A stretch of DNA of 64,000 nt from J084 sp964471405 (GCA_964471405.1 CAYYGH010000001.1:1-64000); one strand, 5' to 3'; positions 26,797 to 36,993 are shown, counted from the stretch's first letter. Notes: generated by a model from the letters alone, not told the origin. Numbers and translations are program-made.

Positions 26797-29025
26797 GTGA
26801 CGAACAACGACAACAGATGGTCACAGCTTCGCGAGCGGGTGGTCCGGGCCATCACCGTCCGCAATGCCCTGCTGGGAATCGTCGGGTTTCTGGTGATTCT
26901 CGTCGTCTTCTACGGGGCCGTGGCGGCGCTCGATGCGCGCCGGGCCGAACATGAGGCCGAACTGCAGACGACATTGGGCAAGATCTACGAGAACATCTCC
27001 AATGCCGCCCAGGCTCTGGCCATGGAGCGGGGCGTAATCAATGTGGGGCTCGGTTTTTCCGACGTTCCGGATCCGCAGTTTGCGAGCATGGCCAAGGAGG
27101 CCCGCGCGGCATTCTCGGCCCACTATGCGAGTCTTCAGTCTCTCATTGAAGAGCTGCCGGCCTTTCCCCATGAGCAGGAGATCATCGGTGCCGTAAAGGA
27201 GAAGATCGCGGCTGTTGAGGAATTGCGTCCGCAGGTGGATGCCGCGATGTCCACCACGGCCGACAATCGGCCGCGGCGGGCTGATCGCAAGTTTTTCTCG
27301 GCCACCACCGATGCGATCGAAAGCCTGTTGAAGCTGTGGTCCGCCCTTCAGAACAATTTCCCACCGGTCAAGCCTGATGTGGCGGCCAATTTCCAGCTGG
27401 AATTCCTGCTTGCGCGCATGGCGGAATATTCCGCGCGTGACTGGGCCACGGTGGGCAATGTCATGGCGGCGGGCAAGCCGCTCAACAGCCTGCAGCTCCA
27501 GCTGCTGTCCACATACGGCGGCTATGTGCAGTCCGCCTGGGGGGATGTGAAGGCGATTGCGAGTTCGGACTATGTGTCCGATGATGTGGAAGGGCTGCTG
27601 GATGATGTCGAGAACACCTATTTCGTCGATTTCGCCGATGTGCGCGACCAGGTCTATGCCGCAGCCGAGGTCGAGGAGCCCTATCCCTTTTCGGCCATGG
27701 AGTGGGTCCAGAAGGCCCGCGAGGCCCTGAAACCTCTGGCGGCCTTGGCGAGCAAGGCGGGGGAGAGTGCCGCCATCGTGGCGGAGGCGAATGTCTCGAC
27801 CCAGCAGCGCTATTTCTGGCAGGATGTCATTCTGCTCGTGATCACGCTCGGCATCGGCGGGCTTGCCTTCTGGACGGTGACATGGCGGGTCGTGCGGCCG
27901 ATCGGGCAGTTGACCGAGAACATGAAGGCGCTGGCTGCCGGCGATCTTGACGTCGAGGTCGTCGGGCTCGACCGCCATGACGAGATCGGCGAGATGGCGC
28001 GCTCCGTTCAGGTGTTCAAGGAGAACGCCATCGAGAAGATCCGTCTGGAGGAAGAGCAGAAGCGGGCCGAGGAGCAGCGCCGCCGGGAGCGCGAGGAGGC
28101 CGAGCGTCGTCAGCGCGAGATGGAGGAAGAGCAGCGTCGCCGCGAGGCCGAGCGCGAGGAGGCCGAACGCCGGCGCCGGCGCGAGGAGATGCTGCAGCTG
28201 GCCGCCCAGTTCGAAGAATCGGTCATGCATGTGGTGGACAGCCTGTCTGCTGCCTCGAACGACATGGAGCGGGCCGCCCGCGAGCTGACGGAGACGGCCG
28301 AGGATACCACCGCCAAGTCTTCCGTCGTCGCCACCACCGCCGAGCAGGCCACCAATGCGCTTCAGATGGTGGCCAGCGCGGCGGAAGAGCTGTCGGCCTC
28401 CGTGCGTGAAATCGCCCAGCAGACGACCCAGTCCAGCAAGGCGGCCAAGGATGCGGTGCAGCGCACCGAGGCGGCGGCCAAGGATGTGCGGGAGCTGGTG
28501 GAAGCCGCCCAGCGCATCGGCGAAGTCGTCAATCTGATCAATGACATCGCCGAGCAGACCAATCTGCTTGCTCTCAACGCCACGATCGAGGCGGCGCGGG
28601 CCGGCGAGGCGGGCAAGGGCTTTGCCGTGGTCGCCAGCGAGGTGAAGTCCCTCGCCAATCAGACGGCCAAGGCCACCAGCGACATCTCCGCCCAGATTTC
28701 CGACATGCAGGCCGCCACCAACAAGGCCGTTCAGGCGATGGAGGCGATCCAGAAGATCATCGCGGATATCGACGAGACGGCGGTCTCGATCGCGAGTGCC
28801 GTCGAGCAGCAGGATGCCTCCACACAGGAAATCGCCCGCAATGTCGCCGAGGTTTCAGCCGGTGCGCAGGACATCGCCCGCGACATGCACACCTTGAACG
28901 AGGGTGCGGCCACCACGGGCGCAGCCGCCAATCAGGTGCTGGGGTCGGCCGAGAAACTGGCCCAGGAGTCCCAGACCCTGCGCGAACAGGTGGAGCAGTT
29001 CCTGGCCCGCATCCGCGCCGCCTAG
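26797..29025 (+). CDS. Methyl-accepting chemotaxis protein with charged coiled-coil insert
   Basis: A transmembrane chemoreceptor of 742 residues. TM1 is near residues 22-44, a mostly helical periplasmic domain of about 300 residues follows, then TM2 near 343-365 and HAMP. Residues about 412-465 are an almost pure Glu/Arg/Gln coiled-coil (REREEAERRQREMEEEQRR style) between HAMP and the signalling domain, which has the conserved tip NDIAEQTNLLALNATIEAAR. The C-terminus lacks a CheR/CheB tethering pentapeptide. I prefer the GTG at 26797, seven bases after AAGGAG; the ATG at 26758 has no ribosome site. The ligand is unknown. Confidence 0.93.
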   Translation: MTNNDNRWSQLRERVVRAITVRNALLGIVGFLVILVVFYGAVAALDARRAEHEAELQTTLGKIYENISNAAQALAMERGVINVGLGFSDVPDPQFASMAKEARAAFSAHYASLQSLIEELPAFPHEQEIIGAVKEKIAAVEELRPQVDAAMSTTADNRPRRADRKFFSATTDAIESLLKLWSALQNNFPPVKPDVAANFQLEFLLARMAEYSARDWATVGNVMAAGKPLNSLQLQLLSTYGGYVQSAWGDVKAIASSDYVSDDVEGLLDDVENTYFVDFADVRDQVYAAAEVEEPYPFSAMEWVQKAREALKPLAALASKAGESAAIVAEANVSTQQRYFWQDVILLVITLGIGGLAFWTVTWRVVRPIGQLTENMKALAAGDLDVEVVGLDRHDEIGEMARSVQVFKENAIEKIRLEEEQKRAEEQRRREREEAERRQREMEEEQRRREAEREEAERRRRREEMLQLAAQFEESVMHVVDSLSAASNDMERAARELTETAEDTTAKSSVVATTAEQATNALQMVASAAEELSASVREIAQQTTQSSKAAKDAVQRTEAAAKDVRELVEAAQRIGEVVNLINDIAEQTNLLALNATIEAARAGEAGKGFAVVASEVKSLANQTAKATSDISAQISDMQAATNKAVQAMEAIQKIIADIDETAVSIASAVEQQDASTQEIARNVAEVSAGAQDIARDMHTLNEGAATTGAAANQVLGSAEKLAQESQTLREQVEQFLARIRAA

Positions 29026-29190
29026 GCGCTGCCTCCAGGAGGCAGGAGAAAACCGTCTCCCGGCGGGAGGACGCATGCGAAGGAAGCACTGGCGGGCGGA
29101 AGAGAGGGCCGACTCCCGGCCCGGCAGGGACTGGCCGGCGGCAGCGGGAGCCTGATCGTTCCGGATCGCAAACGGGAGCTCATGAGGCGG

Positions 29191-29220
29191 ACGGGCCGGC
29201 CACCGGTGTGGTCGGCCCGT
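29191..29220 (+). terminator. Hairpin between chemoreceptor and UDG gene
   Basis: ACGGGCCG plus GCCAC pairs with GTGG plus TCGGCCCGT around a short loop; the downstream side is only moderately T-rich (GTCTCCATTTT). It lies between convergent genes and could serve both. Confidence 0.5.
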
Positions 29221-29315
29221 GTCTCCATTTTCCGTGTAGGAAATGTCGGCGCACAGGGAAATTCAGGCCCGGGATGCCTGTGCCCGTAGTTCATTCCGCC
29301 ATGGCCGCCACCGTC

Positions 29316-30035
29316 TCAGCCGCCGTTTGCGGGAAAGGCGAGCGCCCTGGCCCGGGCGAGCACGGCCCGGAAGGCTTCTTCGCTCAGACGGCCGGTGTTC
29401 ATGTTGTAGCGTGAGCAGTGGTAGGAATCGACGAGCCGGTAGCGTCCCAGCACATGGGTCGTGCCATGAGCAAAGGGATGGGCGGCCAGCCGCACACCGA
29501 GGGCACGCAGAACGGCATCATGAGCGATGCGCCCCAGGGCCAGGATGACACCCAATCGGGACAGGGAGGCAATGCGTGCCCGCAGATACGGATTGCAGCG
29601 GCGGATTTCCGCAGCGGTCGGTTTGTTGGCCGGGGGCACGCAGCGCAGGGCATTGGTGATCATCACGCCGGTCAGGCGCAGGTCGTCATGCCCGTTTTCG
29701 TCGTAATGTCCGCAGGCCAGCCCGAGAGCAAGAAGAGCCGGGTAAAGCACGCTGCCGGCGGCATCACCCGTGAATGGGCGACCGGTGCGATTTGCACCCT
29801 TCAGCCCGGGGGCAAGGCCGACGATCAGAAGCCGGGCATCCTCATCCCCGAAGCTTGGCACGGCGCCGTTGAAGAAATCGGGAAAGCGCCGGCGATTCTC
29901 ATGCCGATAGGCCACCAGCCGCGGACAGCGACCGCAATCGGCGGGCGGCTCCGGACGCGCTCCCGGCTCGCTGACCTTGTGACCTTTTGCCGGAACCCCG
30001 TCTTCTGCGGCCGCCACCGTGCCTTCCACCGTCAT
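29316..30035 (-). CDS. Uracil-DNA glycosylase family 5 (UdgB-like)
   Basis: A 239-residue base-excision repair enzyme that removes uracil (and related bases) from DNA. Motif 1 LLIVGLAPGLKGANRTGRPF lacks the water-activating Asp, as in family 5. The C-terminal loop reads DSYHCSRYNMNTGRL, the His-containing motif of this family. Cysteines in CGRCPRL, ALRCVPP and RRCNPY provide a probable 4Fe-4S set. The start is uncertain: the ATG at 30035 is close to a GGGGAG, while longer starts lack support. It follows the NYN-domain gene on the same strand. Confidence 0.88.
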   Translation of the reverse strand: MTVEGTVAAAEDGVPAKGHKVSEPGARPEPPADCGRCPRLVAYRHENRRRFPDFFNGAVPSFGDEDARLLIVGLAPGLKGANRTGRPFTGDAAGSVLYPALLALGLACGHYDENGHDDLRLTGVMITNALRCVPPANKPTAAEIRRCNPYLRARIASLSRLGVILALGRIAHDAVLRALGVRLAAHPFAHGTTHVLGRYRLVDSYHCSRYNMNTGRLSEEAFRAVLARARALAFPANGG

Positions 30036-30107
30036 CTCCCCAAGCCGTTTCCTGCTTATGTGCAAGCTGCGGTCTTCACCCCCTGCCGTCGGAGGGAGCC
30101 GCCGCCT

Positions 30108-30740
30108 TCACTCTTCTTCCGGGAACTCGCCTGCCAGCTCGTCCGCCATGTCCTCGGCAGACTCGTCCATTTCCAGCTGCTCGTGATCGTCATCCTCCAA
30201 TGCGCGGGCGGGACGACGCGGACGCAAAAAGGCGTCTCCAAGCGTCTTGAGTTCGAGGAAGTGATCGGCCTGCCGGCGCAATTCATCGGCGATCATCGGC
30301 GGTTGGGTGGCCGTAGACGAGACCACCGTCACCCGCACGCCGCGCCGCTGGACGGATTCGATCACCCGGCGGAAATCACCATCGCCTGAAAACAGCACCA
30401 CATGATCGACGTGCTCGGCCAGATTGAGCATGTCCACGGCGATCTCCACATCCATGTTGCCCTTTACCCGGCGGCGGCCATTCTCGTCGGTGAATTCCTT
30501 AAGCGGCTTGGTGACCACCGTGTAGCCATTGTAGTCGAGCCAGTCGATCAAGGGACGGATGGGCGAGTAGTCCTGATCGTCGGCAATGGCCGTGTAATAG
30601 AATGCTCGCAGAAGCCGCCCGCGTTCCGAGAAGAATTCCTTGAGCTTGCGATAATCTATTTCCAATCCCAGATTACGCGCAGTAAGATAAAGATTGGAAC
30701 CGTCAATGAATACGGCAATACGTTCATCCTCGTAGAACAT
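30108..30740 (-). CDS. NYN-domain (LabA/DUF88) putative ribonuclease
   Basis: A 210-residue PIN-like NYN protein. The acidic catalytic positions are visible in AVFIDGSNLYLTARN, KGNMDVEIAVDML and VLFSGDGDFRRVIESV, and the region VTVVSSTATQPPMIADELRR completes the fold. The last 30 residues are strongly acidic (EDDDHEQLEMDESAED). Family members are thought to act on RNA. The ATG at 30740 is chosen for AGGAAAGGA just upstream; an earlier ATG at 30767 has none. It lies between rnr and a uracil-DNA glycosylase gene, with an AT-rich gap before it that may hold its own promoter. Confidence 0.88.
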   Translation of the reverse strand: MFYEDERIAVFIDGSNLYLTARNLGLEIDYRKLKEFFSERGRLLRAFYYTAIADDQDYSPIRPLIDWLDYNGYTVVTKPLKEFTDENGRRRVKGNMDVEIAVDMLNLAEHVDHVVLFSGDGDFRRVIESVQRRGVRVTVVSSTATQPPMIADELRRQADHFLELKTLGDAFLRPRRPARALEDDDHEQLEMDESAEDMADELAGEFPEEE

Positions 30741-30850
30741 GCTCTCGCAATCCTTTCCTGGTATCATTCATGGTAAATGAACTCTCTTGATGACAATTCA
30801 TTTTTGGGAACAGAGCCTGTGTGCGGACAGGTTTATCCGCGGGGAGGGAG

Positions 30851-33163
30851 TCATGTCAAATGACCTGTGGTCTCTCGCCTGTTGCGGGCTTTCGCCTTCA
30901 CGCGCCGCCGGCTTGAGCGGCGCTCGGAGGAAGGCGCTTCCTCCTTCTCGACGAGGGCGAGCCGGATCGCGCCGGTGATGGGTTCGGCTTCAAGAAGCCG
31001 GACCTTGAGGGCATCGCCCAGCCGGAAGACCTGCCCCATTCGCCGCCCCTCCAGCAGATGGCGTTTTTCATCGAAGGCATACCAGTCGGCTCCCAGAGCG
31101 GAGATGGGGATGAGGCCGGTGCCACCGGAAGGCTCCAATGTCACGAACAGGCCGAAGCGCGTCACGCCCGTGATCCGGCCACGCAGGACGGCTCCCACCT
31201 GTCCTTCCAGATAGGCGGCAAGATAGCGGTCCTGACTGTCGCGCTCGGCGGCTTCCGCGATCCGCTCGGTGGAGGAGATGTGGGCGGCAATCTCGTCCAG
31301 CCGATCGAGCGGCATCTTCGTAAAGCCGGCATCCGCAAAGCCCAGGGCGTGCAGCAGGGCCCGATGGATCACAAGGTCGGCATATCGCCGGATCGGGGAG
31401 GTGAAGTGGGTGTAGCGTTTGAGCGCCAGCCCGAAATGGCCCTGGTTTTCGGGATCATAGCGGGCCTGCATCTGCGTGCGCAGCACCACCTCATTGACAA
31501 GCCGCTCATGCGGGGTGCCGCGAAAATGCCGCAGCACGCGGTTGAACATCCTGGGCGTGATCGTGCCGGCCCGGGGCCAGTGATAGTCGAGGGACTCCAG
31601 GAATTCGCGCAAAGCCTCGACCTTCTCGGGCGCCGGCGGTTCGTGCACGCGGTAGATCAGCGGCAGGCCGTGGCGCTCCAGCTCTTCTGCGGCCGCCACA
31701 TTGGCCGCAATCATCATGTCTTCGATCACGCGATGGGCCTTGAGCCGGGCGCGTGGTCGGACATCCGCCACCCGTCCGTCCTCACCCAGAATGATCTCGC
31801 GCTCATCCGATTCGATCTCCAGGGCACCCCGCCTGTGGCGTTCGCGCGCGAGCGCCTGATGGGCGGCATAAAGCGGATGCAGCACGCGATCGCAGAAGGC
31901 GCGATCGACGATATCCGGCCGGCCGTCGATCACGGCCGCCTCGACCTGCTCGTATGCCAGATTGGCGGCCGAGCGCATCACGGCGCGCACGAAACGATGA
32001 CGGCGCTTGCGCCCCTGGGCGTCGATCCAGATGTGCACGGCCAGACAGGGGCGGTCCACACCCGGCATCAGGGAGCACAGATCGGCCGAAAGCGCCTCGG
32101 GCAGCATGGGCAGAACACGATCGGGGAAATAGGCCGAATTGCCGCGCGCATAGGCCTCTTCGTCCAGAGCCGATCCGGGACGCACGTAATGCGCAACGTC
32201 GGCAATGGCGACAATGAGATGCCAGCCGCCGGGATGATCGGGATCGGGCTCGGCGAAGACGGCATCGTCATGGTCGCGGGCATCGGCCGGATCGATGGTG
32301 ATCAGCGGGACATTCCGCAGATCTTCCCGCCCTTCCAGCGTGAAGGGGCGGGCACGCTCGGCCTCCCGCAGGACGGCAGGCGGAAAGCTGGTGCGCAGGC
32401 CGTATTGATGTATCGCGATCAGCGAAATGTGGCGGGGATCGCTGACATCGCCATAGCGCTCCCGGATCCGGGCCCGCTTGAGGCCATGGTAGCGTCCCCG
32501 TCGCTGGGGGAGAATTTCGGCCAGGACCAGCTCGCCATCGCGGGCGCCGCCGGTGTCCTCCGGCCCGACGACGAATTCGGTGCGCTGCTTGCGGGCGACC
32601 GATATGACCCGTCCGCCCAGCTCGCTGCCGTGAAAGACGCCGAGTACGGTCTTCGGCGCACCTTCGAGGACCTTGACGATGCGCCCCACATAGCCGGGCT
32701 CGCCTTCGGCAGGCCGCAGGCGCACCAGCACCCGCTCGCCCACGCCTACCGCCGGTCCCGCCCGGCCCTTCGGCGGGGCGAGATGGATGGACGGGGGCGG
32801 TTCGGGCCGCTCCCAGTGAACGGGCCGGGCCGCAAGATCGCCGAGCTCGTCGATACCCGTCACCTCCACCACCATCACATGCGGCAGCCGGTGAGCCAGC
32901 CGGACCGCCCGGCCTGCGTCGCGGGTGACCACCCCTTCCTCCTCCAGCTGGCGCAACAGACCCTTGAGCTGTACCCGCGCCGCGCCTTTCAGGCGAAAGG
33001 CGCGGGCGATCTCGCGCTTGGTGACCTTGCCCTCGGCGGTTTCCAGATAGGCGAGCAATTCCTCACGCGTCGGAACGGCCCCCTTGCGCACAGGCTTGCG
33101 GGGACGTGCCGGCCGGCGGCTGCGGGAGGCGGATGGCGATCCGGATGAAGACGACCTGCTCAT
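30851..33163 (-). CDS. rnr: Ribonuclease R
   Basis: A 3'-5' exoribonuclease of 770 residues that degrades structured RNA. A Ser/Arg/Pro-rich N-terminus and a winged-helix-like region (REELLAYLETAEGKVTKREI) precede the cold-shock and RNB domains. The catalytic site is ITIDPADARDHDDAVF. The RNB end KRYTHFTSPIRRYADLVIHR and a C-terminal S1 domain (GRITGVTRFGLFVTLEPSG) are intact, and the tail is basic. The start codon overlaps the topA stop (ATGA), so RNase R is made from the topA message. Confidence 0.97.
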   Translation of the reverse strand: MSRSSSSGSPSASRSRRPARPRKPVRKGAVPTREELLAYLETAEGKVTKREIARAFRLKGAARVQLKGLLRQLEEEGVVTRDAGRAVRLAHRLPHVMVVEVTGIDELGDLAARPVHWERPEPPPSIHLAPPKGRAGPAVGVGERVLVRLRPAEGEPGYVGRIVKVLEGAPKTVLGVFHGSELGGRVISVARKQRTEFVVGPEDTGGARDGELVLAEILPQRRGRYHGLKRARIRERYGDVSDPRHISLIAIHQYGLRTSFPPAVLREAERARPFTLEGREDLRNVPLITIDPADARDHDDAVFAEPDPDHPGGWHLIVAIADVAHYVRPGSALDEEAYARGNSAYFPDRVLPMLPEALSADLCSLMPGVDRPCLAVHIWIDAQGRKRRHRFVRAVMRSAANLAYEQVEAAVIDGRPDIVDRAFCDRVLHPLYAAHQALARERHRRGALEIESDEREIILGEDGRVADVRPRARLKAHRVIEDMMIAANVAAAEELERHGLPLIYRVHEPPAPEKVEALREFLESLDYHWPRAGTITPRMFNRVLRHFRGTPHERLVNEVVLRTQMQARYDPENQGHFGLALKRYTHFTSPIRRYADLVIHRALLHALGFADAGFTKMPLDRLDEIAAHISSTERIAEAAERDSQDRYLAAYLEGQVGAVLRGRITGVTRFGLFVTLEPSGGTGLIPISALGADWYAFDEKRHLLEGRRMGQVFRLGDALKVRLLEAEPITGAIRLALVEKEEAPSSERRSSRRRVKAKARNRRETTGHLT

Positions 33164-35718
33164 TGCCCCCGTCTGCTTCCCGTCCGGCGCCCGCTGCCGG
33201 TCGCCTGCCGGCGTTTGGCCTCCAGCAGAGCGAGCGCCTCATCCAGACCGATGGTCTCGGGATCCATGTCCTTCGGCAGACTCGCATTGATGCGGCCCTG
33301 CTTGACATAGGGGCCATAGCGGCCGGATCGCAGCTCCACCGGCTCGCCGCTTTCCGGATGTTCGCCCAGCACCCGGATGACGCCCCCGCGCCCGGAACGG
33401 CGGGCCGTCTTCTCGGCGATCAGCTGAAGGGCGCGGTTCATCCCGATGGTGAACACCTCTTCCACATCCGCCAGATTCGCATAGACGCCCTGATGGGCGA
33501 CATAGGGGCCATAACGGCCGATTCCCGCGATCACGGGCTCGCCGGTTTCAGGGTGCCGGCCGATTTCCCGCGGCAGGGCAAGCAGCCGACAGGCGAGGGC
33601 AAGATCCACATCGGCCGGGTCGATACCCTTCGGCAGGCTCACACGCGCCGGCTTGTTTCCATCTTCGCCCGCCCGCTCCACATAGGGGCCGAAGCGGCCC
33701 GTCTTGAGCCAGATCTCGCGGCCGGTCTCGGGATCCGTCCCCAGCAGGCGCTCGCCCGATTCGGACTCCTGATCGGCGGCCGGGGCGCCGTTTCCATCGG
33801 CGAAGCGACGCGTGTAGCGACATTCGGGATAATGCGAGCAGCCGATGAATGCGCCAAAGCGCCCGACCTTGAGCGACAGCCGCCCCGTGCCGCATTCCGG
33901 ACAGGCGCGCGGATCACCCCCGTCCTCGCGGGGCGGAAAGAGCATGGGCGCAAGATAGTCGTTCAGCCGCTCCAGAATCTCGGCCGTGCGGATCTTCATC
34001 ACCTCGTCGGTGCGGCGCGAAAAATCCCGCCAGAAATCCGCCAGCACCTGCCGCCAGTCCTTTTCCCCGCGGCTGATGGCATCCAGCGCCTCTTCGAGCT
34101 CGGCGGTAAAGTCGTATTCCACATAGCGGTCGAAGAAGCTCTCAAGAAAGGCGGTCACCAGCCGGCCCTTGTCCTCCGGCACGAAGCGGCGCCTTTCAAG
34201 CCGCACATAGTTGCGCTCCTGCAGGACCGAAAGAATGGTCGCATAGGTCGAGGGGCGGCCGATGCCGAGCTCTTCGAGCTTTTTGACGAGACTTGCCTCC
34301 GTATAGCGCGGCGGCGGCTTGGTGGTGTGCCTGTCGGCATGGGCGTCAACAAGAGCAAGGGGCATCTCCGGTGCGAGAGACGGCAGACGGCCGTCTTCAC
34401 CGCCTTCCTCCTCGCCATTCTCGTCACGGCCTTCCTCGTAGATGCGCAAGAAACCGGCAAAGCGCAGGACCTGCCCGCTGGCCGCCAGCTCCAGAGAGCC
34501 GTCCCGGCTGGTGATGGTGACCTTCGTCTGCTCCAGCTCGGCGGCAGCCGTCTGGGAGGCGATCGCCCGTTTCCAGATGAGCTCGTAGAGGGCCGCCTCC
34601 CTGGGGTCGAGGAAGGGGCGCACGGCCTCGGGTGTCAGCGCGGGGTTGGTGGGCCGGATCGCCTCGTGCGCTTCCTGGGCATTCTTGGCCCGGGCGCGAA
34701 AGCGGTGGGGATGCTCGGGCACATATTCGCGACCCCAGCGTTCCGCCAGATGGCTGCGGATGGCGGCGATCGCTTCGGCGGCCATGGCCACGGAGTCGGT
34801 GCGCATGTAGGTGATCAGACCGATCGTCTCGCCTGCGACGGTCTTGCCCTCGTAAAGAGACTGGGCGATGCGCATCGTCTCCTTTGCGCCAAATCCCAGT
34901 TTGCGCGCGGCCTCCTGCTGGAGGGTCGAGGTCGTAAAGGGCGGTGGCGGCATGCGGCGCACGGGGCGCCTGTCCACCGAACGGACATGAAGGTCGGCTT
35001 CCTTGAGGCGGGCGAGAAGAGCCTTCGCGGCAGCCTCGTCTTCCAGAGCGAATTTTTCGAGCTTGCGTCCATCCACCGCCACCAGCCTGGCACGGAAACT
35101 TTCCTCGCTGCCGGCAGGAGCGAGGACGGCCTCGACCGTCCAGTAGTCGCGCGGGCGGAATTGCTCGATTTCGATCTCGCGCTCGCAGATCAGACGCAAG
35201 GCGACCGACTGCACGCGCCCGGCCGAGCGCGCACCGGGAAGCTTGCGCCAGAGAACGGGAGAAAGGGTGAAGCCGACGAGATAATCCAGCGCCCGACGTG
35301 CAAGATAGGCGTTGACCAGCTGCTCGTCGATCCCGCGCGGGTTGGCCATCGCTTCGCGAATGGCCCTGGGCGTGATTTCATGAAAGACGACGCGCTGGAC
35401 ATCCTTGCCCTTCAAGGCACCCCGCTTTTTGAGGATTTCGAGGACATGCCAGGAGATGGCCTCGCCTTCGCGATCGGGGTCGGTGGCGAGAATGAGGCGG
35501 TCAGCCTTTTTCGTCTCCTCGGCGATGGCGCGAACATGCTTCTGGGCCTTTGGGTCGATCCGCCAGGTCATCTTGAAGTCATGCTCGGGATCCACCGACC
35601 CGTCCTTGGCCGGCAGATCGCGCACATGGCCGAAGGACGCGAGTACCTTGGTCCCGCGTCCCAGATATTTGTTGATGGTTTTGGCCTTTGTCGGGGATTC
35701 GACGACAACGACGTCCAT
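33160..35718 (-). CDS. topA: DNA topoisomerase I
   Basis: A type IA topoisomerase of 852 residues that relaxes negative supercoils. The Toprim domain begins VVVESPTKAKTINKYLGRG with the acidic ATDPDREGEAISWHV. The active-site tyrosine lies in GLITYMRTDSVAM. A four-cysteine zinc motif (CPECGTGRL...CSHYPEC) is followed by alphaproteobacterial C-terminal repeats, each with GRYGPYV or GRFGPYV. The start ATG 35718 has GGAG four bases before it; upstream codons lack Toprim character. It overlaps rnr and follows dprA after 132 bases. Confidence 0.97.
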   Translation of the reverse strand: MDVVVVESPTKAKTINKYLGRGTKVLASFGHVRDLPAKDGSVDPEHDFKMTWRIDPKAQKHVRAIAEETKKADRLILATDPDREGEAISWHVLEILKKRGALKGKDVQRVVFHEITPRAIREAMANPRGIDEQLVNAYLARRALDYLVGFTLSPVLWRKLPGARSAGRVQSVALRLICEREIEIEQFRPRDYWTVEAVLAPAGSEESFRARLVAVDGRKLEKFALEDEAAAKALLARLKEADLHVRSVDRRPVRRMPPPPFTTSTLQQEAARKLGFGAKETMRIAQSLYEGKTVAGETIGLITYMRTDSVAMAAEAIAAIRSHLAERWGREYVPEHPHRFRARAKNAQEAHEAIRPTNPALTPEAVRPFLDPREAALYELIWKRAIASQTAAAELEQTKVTITSRDGSLELAASGQVLRFAGFLRIYEEGRDENGEEEGGEDGRLPSLAPEMPLALVDAHADRHTTKPPPRYTEASLVKKLEELGIGRPSTYATILSVLQERNYVRLERRRFVPEDKGRLVTAFLESFFDRYVEYDFTAELEEALDAISRGEKDWRQVLADFWRDFSRRTDEVMKIRTAEILERLNDYLAPMLFPPREDGGDPRACPECGTGRLSLKVGRFGAFIGCSHYPECRYTRRFADGNGAPAADQESESGERLLGTDPETGREIWLKTGRFGPYVERAGEDGNKPARVSLPKGIDPADVDLALACRLLALPREIGRHPETGEPVIAGIGRYGPYVAHQGVYANLADVEEVFTIGMNRALQLIAEKTARRSGRGGVIRVLGEHPESGEPVELRSGRYGPYVKQGRINASLPKDMDPETIGLDEALALLEAKRRQATGSGRRTGSRRGQ

Positions 35719-35850
35719 TGCGCTCCAATCATGCGATGATCGCGCCTGCGGCCGGTGGCGGCTCCTGCCCGCGGCACCCTGCCCGGCCACGCTTCTTGCG
35801 ATTGGAGCTAATGGGCCGCATGCCGCCTGTCAATGACGGGAGGGCCGGGT

Positions 35851-36993
35851 TCACTCGGCCTTGCGGACGACCCGGCCGCCCGGCAGGCGTTCGAGAAGGC
35901 CGGCGATCTCCAGCTCCAGAACCGCGGCGGCCACCTCCGCCGGATCGGCTCCCGTCTCGCGCACGAGGGTGTCAAGGGTGACCGGGGTAAAGCCGACAAG
36001 GGCGCGGACGGCCGCCCGCACGCGCTCGGGGGCGGCCTTCGGCTCCTGCGGGCCTGCGATGGAGAACGGCCCCTCGCGCTCCGGCTCGGCGGCCGGAGGG
36101 TGGATGTCCGCCAGCACGGAGATGACATCGGCTGCGCTTTCAGCCAGATGCGCGCCCTGCTTGATGAGGCGATTGGTGCCGGCGGCCCTGGGGTCGAGGG
36201 GCGAACCGGGCACGGCGAACACCTCGCGTCCCTGTTCGCCCGCCAGCCGCGCCGTGATCAGCGAGCCCGAGCGCGCAGCCGCCTCGATCACCACCACGCC
36301 CAGGGCCAGGCCGGAAACGATGCGGTTGCGGCGGGGGAAATGCCGGGCGGTCGGCCGTGTTCCGAGAAGCGCCTCGCTCAGCAACAGACCCTCTGCACCG
36401 ATGCGGTGGATGAGCGCGGTATTCTCTTTCGGGTAGGGCACATCAAGACCGCCGGCCGCGACACCGATGGTGCCGCGGGCAAGAGCCGCCTCATGGGCCG
36501 CAGCATCGATTCCGCGGGCAAGGCCCGAGACGATCACATACCCCGCCTCGCCCAGCGCCACCGCCATGCGCCGGGCCTGTTCGCGCCCCGCGGCGCTGGC
36601 ATTGCGGGCACCGACGATCGCAACCGTCGGACGATGCAGCAGATGCCGGTGGCCCTTTGCAAACAGGACCGCCGGCGCATCCTCGATCGCGGCCAGGGGG
36701 GCGGGATAGTCCGCATCGCCCAGGACGACGAGTGCAATCCCCTCGCGCGCAGCTTCCGCCTCGATCCGCTCGGCCTGGCGCCGTGACGGGATCTTGAGCG
36801 GCCGCTCCCGCCCACCGCGACGGGCAAGCTCCGGCAGGGCGTCGAGAGCCGCACGCGCCGAGCCGAAGCGCGCGATCAGCGTCCGGAAGCCGATCGGGCC
36901 GACCGTTTCCGTATGTGCCAGGCGCAGCCGGGCCAGCCGCTCTTCCGGAGCAAGCGGCACGGCGTGACGATCGGATGACGGGTTCTTGCGCAT
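35851..36993 (-). CDS. dprA: DNA-processing protein A
   Basis: Binds incoming single-stranded DNA and loads RecA during natural transformation; widespread even in non-competent species. The 380-residue protein has an N-terminal SAM-like helical part, the Rossmann core with TVAIVGARNASAAGREQARR, YVIVSGLARGIDAAAH, GTIGVAAGGLDVPYP, SGLALGVVVIEAAARSGSL and VFAVPGSPLDPRAAGTN, and a C-terminal winged helix (TPVTLDTLVRETGADPAEV). It sits between plsY and topA in the usual alphaproteobacterial order. Confidence 0.97.
   Translation of the reverse strand: MRKNPSSDRHAVPLAPEERLARLRLAHTETVGPIGFRTLIARFGSARAALDALPELARRGGRERPLKIPSRRQAERIEAEAAREGIALVVLGDADYPAPLAAIEDAPAVLFAKGHRHLLHRPTVAIVGARNASAAGREQARRMAVALGEAGYVIVSGLARGIDAAAHEAALARGTIGVAAGGLDVPYPKENTALIHRIGAEGLLLSEALLGTRPTARHFPRRNRIVSGLALGVVVIEAAARSGSLITARLAGEQGREVFAVPGSPLDPRAAGTNRLIKQGAHLAESAADVISVLADIHPPAAEPEREGPFSIAGPQEPKAAPERVRAAVRALVGFTPVTLDTLVRETGADPAEVAAAVLELEIAGLLERLPGGRVVRKAE

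Noticed and set aside
31058..33148. A 696-residue open frame antisense to rnr
   Set aside because: Mirror of RNase R coding sequence; low-complexity composition and no start signal.
33106..35739. An 877-residue open frame antisense to topA
   Set aside because: Same artefact: composition dictated by the opposite strand, no ribosome site, no recognisable fold, complete overlap with topA.
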